Part shown: piece after piece, positions 30,747 to 35,016 of the stretch | Layout: every line of letters begins with the position of its first letter | Numbering within the stretch: the stretch's first letter is position 1 | Origin: Dictyoglomus sp. NZ13-RE01 | Lineage (GTDB): Bacteria > Dictyoglomota > Dictyoglomia > Dictyoglomales > Dictyoglomaceae | DNA length: 35,016 bases | Direction: 5' to 3' | NCBI GenBank assembly: GCA_002878375.1 | Contig: NIRF01000015.1 | Span: 1 to 35,016, forward strand | Position numbers and translations under genes: made by a program | Notes under the pieces: generated by a model | Seen by the model: only the letters and a program-made list of their open reading frames with translations | Told to the model about the DNA's origin: nothing | Database searches by the model: none

Positions 30747-31879
30747 GTTTGAAAGATTTTTTTGGAAATCTTGATAAGGTTAGAGGTTTTCAGGCTCCTG
30801 GTAGAATAAATCTAATTGGAGAGCATACTGATTATCATTTTGGCTTTGTTTTGCCATGTGCAATCAATAGACATTTTAAATTTTATATAAGAGAGAATAA
30901 TACAAAGAAAGTAAGGGTATATTCAAATAACTTTTCTGAGGTATGTGAAATTGATCTTGATAATATTGAATATAGTTACGAATATCCTTGGAGTAATTAT
31001 ATTAGAGGAGTATTAAAAGAAATAAAAGAGAAGGTAAAAGAGATTCCTGGATTTGATGGTTACGTAGATAGTGATATTCCTATGGGAGCTGGGCTTTCCA
31101 GCTCTGCTGCCTATGAGGTATCTGTAGCTTATGGAGTTTGTAAATATTTCAATTTTTCAATAGATCTATTAGATATAGTGAAGTTATCACAGAGGGCTGA
31201 AAATGAGTTTGTTGGAGCAAGATGTGGGATTATGGATCAATTTATTTCTGCCTTTGGGAAGGAAAAGCATGCCCTTTTAATAGATACTCGTTCCTTAGAG
31301 TATCAGTATATTCCCTTTGATATAAATAGAAAGAATTTAGAACTTGTAGTTATAGATACAAAAGTTAAACATTCAATTGCTGGAGAGGGTTATTCTACAA
31401 GAAGAAGAGAAGGGGAGGAGGCAGTTGAAATATTAAAGAAATATCTTCCTATAACATCTCTAAGGGATTTAGATGAGGATGGATTTAAAAAAGCCATGGA
31501 GGTTTTACCGACCGTATTAAGAAAGAGAGTAGAACATGTTTATAATGAAAACAGAAGGGTATTGGAATTTGTTAAAGCTCTTAAGGAAGATAGATGGGAA
31601 GCTTTAAAAGACTTGATGTTAGAATCTCATAACAGTCTTAGATACCTATATGAGGTTACCTGTGATGAGTTAGATTTTCTTGTGGAAAAGGCTTTAGAAT
31701 ATAATGCTTTTGCATCAAGAATGACAGGAGGAGGTTTTGGAGGATCGACTATCAATCTTGTTCACAGTAACATATTAGATGATTGGACTAACAAAATAAA
31801 AGAAAGCTATAAAGAAAGATTTGGATTTTATCCAGATGTGTATGTATTAGAGACATCAGATGGGGTAAAGGAAATATAA
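30743..31879 (+). CDS. galK: Galactokinase
   Basis: Phosphorylates galactose at C1. The GHMP kinase of 378 residues has GRINLIGEHTDY (20-31), the nucleotide loop PMGAGLSSSAAYE (113-125), GIMDQFISAFG, and the C-terminal ASRMTGGGFGGSTINL. The galT-galK pair gives galactose entry into central metabolism. It starts in an ATGA overlap with galT. Confidence 0.97.
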   Translation: MSLKDFFGNLDKVRGFQAPGRINLIGEHTDYHFGFVLPCAINRHFKFYIRENNTKKVRVYSNNFSEVCEIDLDNIEYSYEYPWSNYIRGVLKEIKEKVKEIPGFDGYVDSDIPMGAGLSSSAAYEVSVAYGVCKYFNFSIDLLDIVKLSQRAENEFVGARCGIMDQFISAFGKEKHALLIDTRSLEYQYIPFDINRKNLELVVIDTKVKHSIAGEGYSTRRREGEEAVEILKKYLPITSLRDLDEDGFKKAMEVLPTVLRKRVEHVYNENRRVLEFVKALKEDRWEALKDLMLESHNSLRYLYEVTCDELDFLVEKALEYNAFASRMTGGGFGGSTINLVHSNILDDWTNKIKESYKERFGFYPDVYVLETSDGVKEI

Positions 31880-31885
31880 TGGTTG

Positions 31886-31894
31886 TGCTATAAT
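31886..31894 (+). promoter_or_regulatory. Extended -10 promoter of the SPASM radical SAM gene
   Basis: TGCTATAAT is a perfect extended -10 element just after galK. Its predicted start (~31901) is at or after the TTG codon taken as gene start, so the mRNA would begin with the GGGAGGTGAT Shine-Dalgarno sequence itself. Confidence 0.5.
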
Positions 31895-31898
31895 ATAT

Positions 31899-32888
31899 TT
31901 GGGAGGTGATATATTCAAATACCTAATTTGGATATTAGATGATAGATGCAATCTTAATTGTAGTCACTGTTATGTACATTCTCGCGGTTGGAGAAGAGAA
32001 ATAACTAAGGAGAGAGGATTAAAGTTAATTGAAGAAATTAGTTCTTTAGGTTTTACAGATATAGATTTTACAGGTGGGGAACCTTTATTAATCCCAGAAA
32101 TTTTTGATTATATTAGAAAATCTAAAAACCTGGGCTTAAACGTATCAATAAACACAAATGGAATATTACTTAATGAGGAAATAATTGATTTTTTAAAAGA
32201 AAATAATGTTTATGTATATGTTTCCGTTGATGGTCCTTTCAAAGAGATATACGAAAAGGTTAGAGGAGCAAATACTTTTGATAAGTTATCTAACAACTTG
32301 AAATTATTAAAAGAAAAAAATCTTAAATATTCAATTATATTCTCTATATCAAAACTAAATTACAAGTATGCAAAAGATATGGTTTCATTTGCAAAGAAAT
32401 ATAATGCTAAGTTATGTATGATTCCTGTTATTCCTTCTGGAGAAGCTAAAAAAAATGAAATTTACATAGAAAAAGATGAATTAATATCTGCTATAAGGGA
32501 AGTTAAAGATTGTGCAGAGATTAATAAATATACTGTAGAGATATGGTGTGCACCGTTTTTAAGACTTCTATTTAATTCCCCATATCTCGAAATCGATAGT
32601 TGTCCTATAACAGAAGTTCTTGATATATCACCAAATGGTGATGTATTACTATGCGATGTTATTGATTTGCCTTTATCTGAGATTAGAACTAAATCCCTTA
32701 AAGAGGCAATAGAAGAAGTGATAGAGCATCCTTTATATAAAGAGGTTACAAAGATAAAAGACGACTGTAAAGGATGTAAAATAGAAGAATTCTGTAAAGG
32801 TGGATGTTTTGCAAGATCTTATATCTTAACTAAAAGTCTCTTGAGTAAAGATCCTTACTGTCCTAAGGTATCAACAGGTGTGTTATAA
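31899..32888 (+). CDS. SPASM-type radical SAM protein
   Basis: A radical SAM enzyme of about 329 residues. Cluster cysteines C17, C21 and C24 (DRCNLNCSHCYV), the glycine motif DFTGGEPLL, and a C-terminal cysteine set (C290, C293, C299, C303, C321, in CKGCKIEEFCKGGC) that fits an SPASM auxiliary cluster. Such enzymes modify peptides or mature other enzymes; no precursor peptide is seen next door. The start is unclear. TTG 31899 lies before the perfect GGAGGTGAT, which instead points to ATA at 31911 four bases downstream. It has its own promoter and a strong terminator after it. Confidence 0.85.
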   Translation: MGGDIFKYLIWILDDRCNLNCSHCYVHSRGWRREITKERGLKLIEEISSLGFTDIDFTGGEPLLIPEIFDYIRKSKNLGLNVSINTNGILLNEEIIDFLKENNVYVYVSVDGPFKEIYEKVRGANTFDKLSNNLKLLKEKNLKYSIIFSISKLNYKYAKDMVSFAKKYNAKLCMIPVIPSGEAKKNEIYIEKDELISAIREVKDCAEINKYTVEIWCAPFLRLLFNSPYLEIDSCPITEVLDISPNGDVLLCDVIDLPLSEIRTKSLKEAIEEVIEHPLYKEVTKIKDDCKGCKIEEFCKGGCFARSYILTKSLLSKDPYCPKVSTGVL

Positions 32889-32891
32889 AAT

Positions 32892-32926
32892 AAAAGGGAG
32901 GAGTTTTTCATACTCCTCCCTTTTTT
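32892..32926. terminator. Bidirectional intrinsic terminator
   Basis: A 13-bp stem, AAAAGGGAGGAGT (32892-32904) with ACTCCTCCCTTTT (32912-32924), loop TTTTCAT, then T-run. On the minus strand TTTTATTTTAT follows, so it can also end the glutamate synthase-like transcript. It lies between the two convergent genes. Confidence 0.92.
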
Positions 32927-32930
32927 AAAA

Positions 32931-34499
32931 TTATCCAAATAGTATTTTCATGCTTTCTTCATGGTCTAAGTCCATAACGTAAGGAATTCCAGTTACTCGT
33001 GCTGCTTCTTCTGTTAATGCTACAAGATCATCTCTTGATATATATTCTAATTTAAACTTTCTTGCTCCTGCCATAAATTGTTTTAATCCTACTGCAAGTC
33101 TATCAAAGTACCCATACACTCCTAAAGCGGATGGAGGAATCTTTTTCCAGTCTTCCCCATAAATCTTCTTCATTTCTGCAACAGCAGTAAATATTTCCTC
33201 AATTTCATCACCATATTCTTTATATTCTGCTGGAACTTTACCAGATTTTACCATCTCACCTATAGTTTTACCAACCATTGCTGCTGTTAAAGTGGCTCTT
33301 CCCATTGCCACTAATTTTACATAGGGTGCACCTAAAGCAAGTCCCTTAAAAATATGATCTTCCATTGTAAATCCACCTGCAATTGCTATTGCTGGAACAT
33401 GCTTTCCTTTTTCTGCAAGCATTTTTGCATATTTATATGTTAAAGATTCTAAGTATACTGTTGGAATTCCCCATTCATTCATCATTCTCCATGGGCTCAT
33501 GCCAGTACCACCACCAGCTCCATCTACGATCAATAAATCTATCTTACCCTCAGAAGCTGCCTTTAAAGCTAAAGCTAAATCCTTAGGTCTGTAGGCACCG
33601 GTTTTTAAAGATATATATTTTGCTCCAGCTTTTCTTAATTCTTCTACTCTCTTGAGAAAGCCTTCTAAGGATGCCATACCAAGGCGTGAATGTCTTTCAA
33701 ATTCTTTGATTCCTCCCTTTTTGGCTAAATCCTGAATTACGGGATCATCTGGATCAGGAAAGACAATATAACCCCTATCTTTTAATTGTTTTGCTCTTTC
33801 TAAACTACTTAGCTTAATCTCACCACCTATATCCTTTGCTCCTTGTCCCCACTTAATCTCGACAAATTGAATTCCTAATTTTTCAATAACATATTCTAAA
33901 ACTCCTAATCTATTATCTTCTACATTCTCTTGAACAATTATTCCACCGTATCCATCTCTTTGCCATTCTTTAAATAATCTTACTCTTCTTTCCATTTCTG
34001 GAGATTTTACAACTCTTCCATTTTTAAATTCTGCATCAGGATCAACTCCACAAACATTTTCTCCTATTCCAACCATAGTACCAAAGATTGCAGAACCGAT
34101 TGCAACTCCTTCCCAGTTATCTCTTGCGATGAAAGTTGAACCTAAACCTGTGGTGAACCATGGGGCTCTAAGTTTAATATCTCCTATTCTTGTTTCAATA
34201 TCAACAGCTGGGAAAGTTGCTTTATCGGGGTCGGGTTCAACACCAAGGGCACCTACACAAGTTCCATTAATATTTAGATGGGAAAAGTCTATTGGATAGT
34301 CCTTTTGAGAGCCTGATGTTATTTTTCCATATGGCTTGGGATAAATATATTCCCTTCCTCTAATAGCGGATTTACCTATTTCACAGAATCCAGGACATCC
34401 CTCCTCACAAGTTACACACATACCACTAAAAGGAGAGTAGTCCCTTAAACGGAGTCTTGTATTGGTAGCTTCAGAAAAATTAGGTCTGGAAAAAGACAT
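32931..34499 (-). CDS. FMN-binding glutamate synthase-like protein
   Basis: A 522-residue protein of the glutamate synthase FMN-domain family. An N-terminal Cys cluster (C28, C31, C35, C39 in CVTCEEGCPGFCEIG) suggests an iron-sulfur centre. The rest is a TIM barrel with the FMN/glutamate motifs YISLKTGAYRPKDLALAL, IVDGAGGGTGMSPW and AIAGGFTMEDHIFKGLALGA. It lacks the glutaminase and Fe-S small subunit of full GOGAT, so it may use free ammonia or a different donor, or have another role. ATG 34499 follows GAGGAGGTG. Confidence 0.9.
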   Translation of the reverse strand: MSFSRPNFSEATNTRLRLRDYSPFSGMCVTCEEGCPGFCEIGKSAIRGREYIYPKPYGKITSGSQKDYPIDFSHLNINGTCVGALGVEPDPDKATFPAVDIETRIGDIKLRAPWFTTGLGSTFIARDNWEGVAIGSAIFGTMVGIGENVCGVDPDAEFKNGRVVKSPEMERRVRLFKEWQRDGYGGIIVQENVEDNRLGVLEYVIEKLGIQFVEIKWGQGAKDIGGEIKLSSLERAKQLKDRGYIVFPDPDDPVIQDLAKKGGIKEFERHSRLGMASLEGFLKRVEELRKAGAKYISLKTGAYRPKDLALALKAASEGKIDLLIVDGAGGGTGMSPWRMMNEWGIPTVYLESLTYKYAKMLAEKGKHVPAIAIAGGFTMEDHIFKGLALGAPYVKLVAMGRATLTAAMVGKTIGEMVKSGKVPAEYKEYGDEIEEIFTAVAEMKKIYGEDWKKIPPSALGVYGYFDRLAVGLKQFMAGARKFKLEYISRDDLVALTEEAARVTGIPYVMDLDHEESMKILFG

Positions 34500-34531
34500 A
34501 GAAAGACACCTCCTCAGAAAATTTTTTGGGA

Positions 34532-34553
34532 TTTTATGCCTCGCTGCATAAAA
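34532..34553 (-). promoter_or_regulatory. 5'-leader hairpin of the glutamate synthase-like gene
   Basis: A perfect 8-bp hairpin: TTTTATGC and GCATAAAA with a 6-base loop (AGCGAG on the minus strand). The predicted start at ~34559 puts it at the very 5' end of the mRNA. It may stabilise the message or bind a regulator. Confidence 0.55.
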
Positions 34554-34565
34554 GTATTTTGTAGG

Positions 34566-34594
34566 ATTTTAATACTTAAAAATTTAATTGTCAA
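34566..34594 (-). promoter_or_regulatory. Promoter of the glutamate synthase-like gene
   Basis: A consensus TTGACA (34594-34589), 17-base spacer and TAAAAT (34571-34566) on the minus strand. This is the best sigma-A type promoter in the window. Confidence 0.8.
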
Positions 34595-34629
34595 TAGGTA
34601 AATGTTTGCTTATTGCCTTTTATAATTAT

Positions 34630-34662
34630 AAAAAATAAGCCATTTAAATCAAATAAATGGGC
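34630..34662 (-). terminator. Minus-strand terminator
   Basis: Read on the minus strand: a hairpin (34662-34639) of GCCCATTTA-type arms around an A/T loop, followed by TTATTTTTTAT. It would end a transcript coming from beyond 34700 before the promoter of the glutamate synthase-like gene. Confidence 0.6.
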
Positions 34663-34816
34663 GTTTTCTTAGGAAATGATTTAAGTATTCTTAAATATCA
34701 GAAAGGGTATATATTTACTTTTTCTTCTACCTCATTACTATTATTATTACTATACTGGTACCTATGTCCATACCTATTTGCCCATTTACCCAATTATGAC
34801 TGATCTGTAATCATTT
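34663..34816. other. Stretch without a recognised gene
   Basis: AT-rich and without a long open frame; minus-strand reading is broken by many stops and holds a run of TAATAATAATAG triplets. It may be the decayed 3' end of the partial gene that follows, or non-coding leader sequence. Confidence 0.4.
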
Positions 34817-35011
34817 TTAATCACCCCCAATCATAAGCACAATTCTTCCTTTCTTGCTTATCTTTAACCTCAATCTTAATATCTCAATTATTCTTAAGGC
34901 AAAATTTATGAAGCTTATTATTCCTCTCTTTAATTCCTCTTTTAATAACTTTATTCTATGCTCTCCCTTCTCTATTTTTGATGTTAAGTAAATAACTAAC
35001 AATGCTCCCAT
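34817..35011 (-). CDS. Unknown partial or decayed gene at the window edge
   Basis: A 64-codon minus-strand frame that may continue beyond the window, since no stop is seen upstream. The product is rich in Ile, Leu, Lys and Arg with a helix-like middle (IKLLKEELKRGIISFINFAL). No motif is recognised. Coding is uncertain; it may be a remnant, because the frame after it is quickly broken. Confidence 0.25.
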   Translation of the reverse strand: MGALLVIYLTSKIEKGEHRIKLLKEELKRGIISFINFALRIIEILRLRLKISKKGRIVLMIGGD

Positions 35012-35016
35012 AAATA

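Noticed and set aside
34639-34662. Plus-strand terminator
   Set aside because: No plus-strand gene lies upstream; the T-run on the minus strand is better, so it was called there.
34732-34752. TAATAATAATAG-type triplet run as a CRISPR or tandem repeat
   Set aside because: Only a few short imperfect triplets; ordinary in AT-rich DNA. No CRISPR array, insertion sequence or attachment site is visible in the window.

Overview
The window looks like a chromosomal segment of a thermophilic, AT-rich bacterium, most consistent with Dictyoglomus. The protein genes are strongly A/T-biased and their products rich in Lys, Glu and Ile, while the rRNA genes are GC-rich, as in thermophiles. Genes are tightly packed with many start/stop overlaps. 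The taxon is inferred from gene order and protein character; I had no database to confirm it.

Layout. 1-460: 3' end of 23S rRNA, 5S rRNA and an rrn terminator with a G-free, C-rich loop. 470-1100: a thioredoxin-like secreted reductase gene with a -1 frame break, plus a 45-residue CXXC membrane peptide. 1090-4394 (minus): a lipoprotein gene split by an in-frame TAA, a possible beta-barrel protein and 5-formyl-THF cyclo-ligase, behind a CRP-type site. 4592-13978 (plus): a long translation/RNA/cofactor operon (rimP, nusA, ylxR, infB, ylxP, rbfA, nrnA, truB, a ribF-cmk fusion, birA, HAD phosphatase) preceded by an attenuator-like terminator. 13961-19678 (minus): FecR-domain barrel protein, CHASE2 adenylate cyclase, GAF/HD-GYP protein and a DUF3307 membrane protein, behind a second CRP-type site. 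19756-21325 (minus): a pantothenate-type ECF S-component and coaX with a structured leader. 21341-24009: two radical SAM genes and a small unknown gene. 24059-31879 (plus): rpsB-tsf-pyrH-frr-uppS-cdsA-dxr with a folded rpsB leader, then galT-galK. 31899-32888: a SPASM-type radical SAM protein. 32931-34594 (minus): an FMN/Fe-S glutamate synthase-like protein. The last 350 bases hold a terminator and poorly interpretable sequence.

How it fits together. The most striking regulatory signal is a pair of near-identical sites, GTGATCTACGTCAC and GTGATCTTCGTCAC, each centred the same distance (28.5 nt) upstream of a minus-strand -10 box. This is the class II geometry of cAMP-CRP promoters. One of them drives the operon that itself encodes a class III adenylate cyclase and an HD-GYP phosphodiesterase, so a cAMP feedback loop with a link to c-di-GMP is a natural hypothesis. 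The second notable signal is the panT-coaX leader. It begins with a three-part hairpin carrying two bulged adenosines, followed by a hairpin whose 5' arm can alternatively pair with the Shine-Dalgarno sequence. This looks like a pantothenate/CoA-responsive RNA switch, possibly related to the pan motif. The ribF-cmk fusion is a third item that I regard as unusual.
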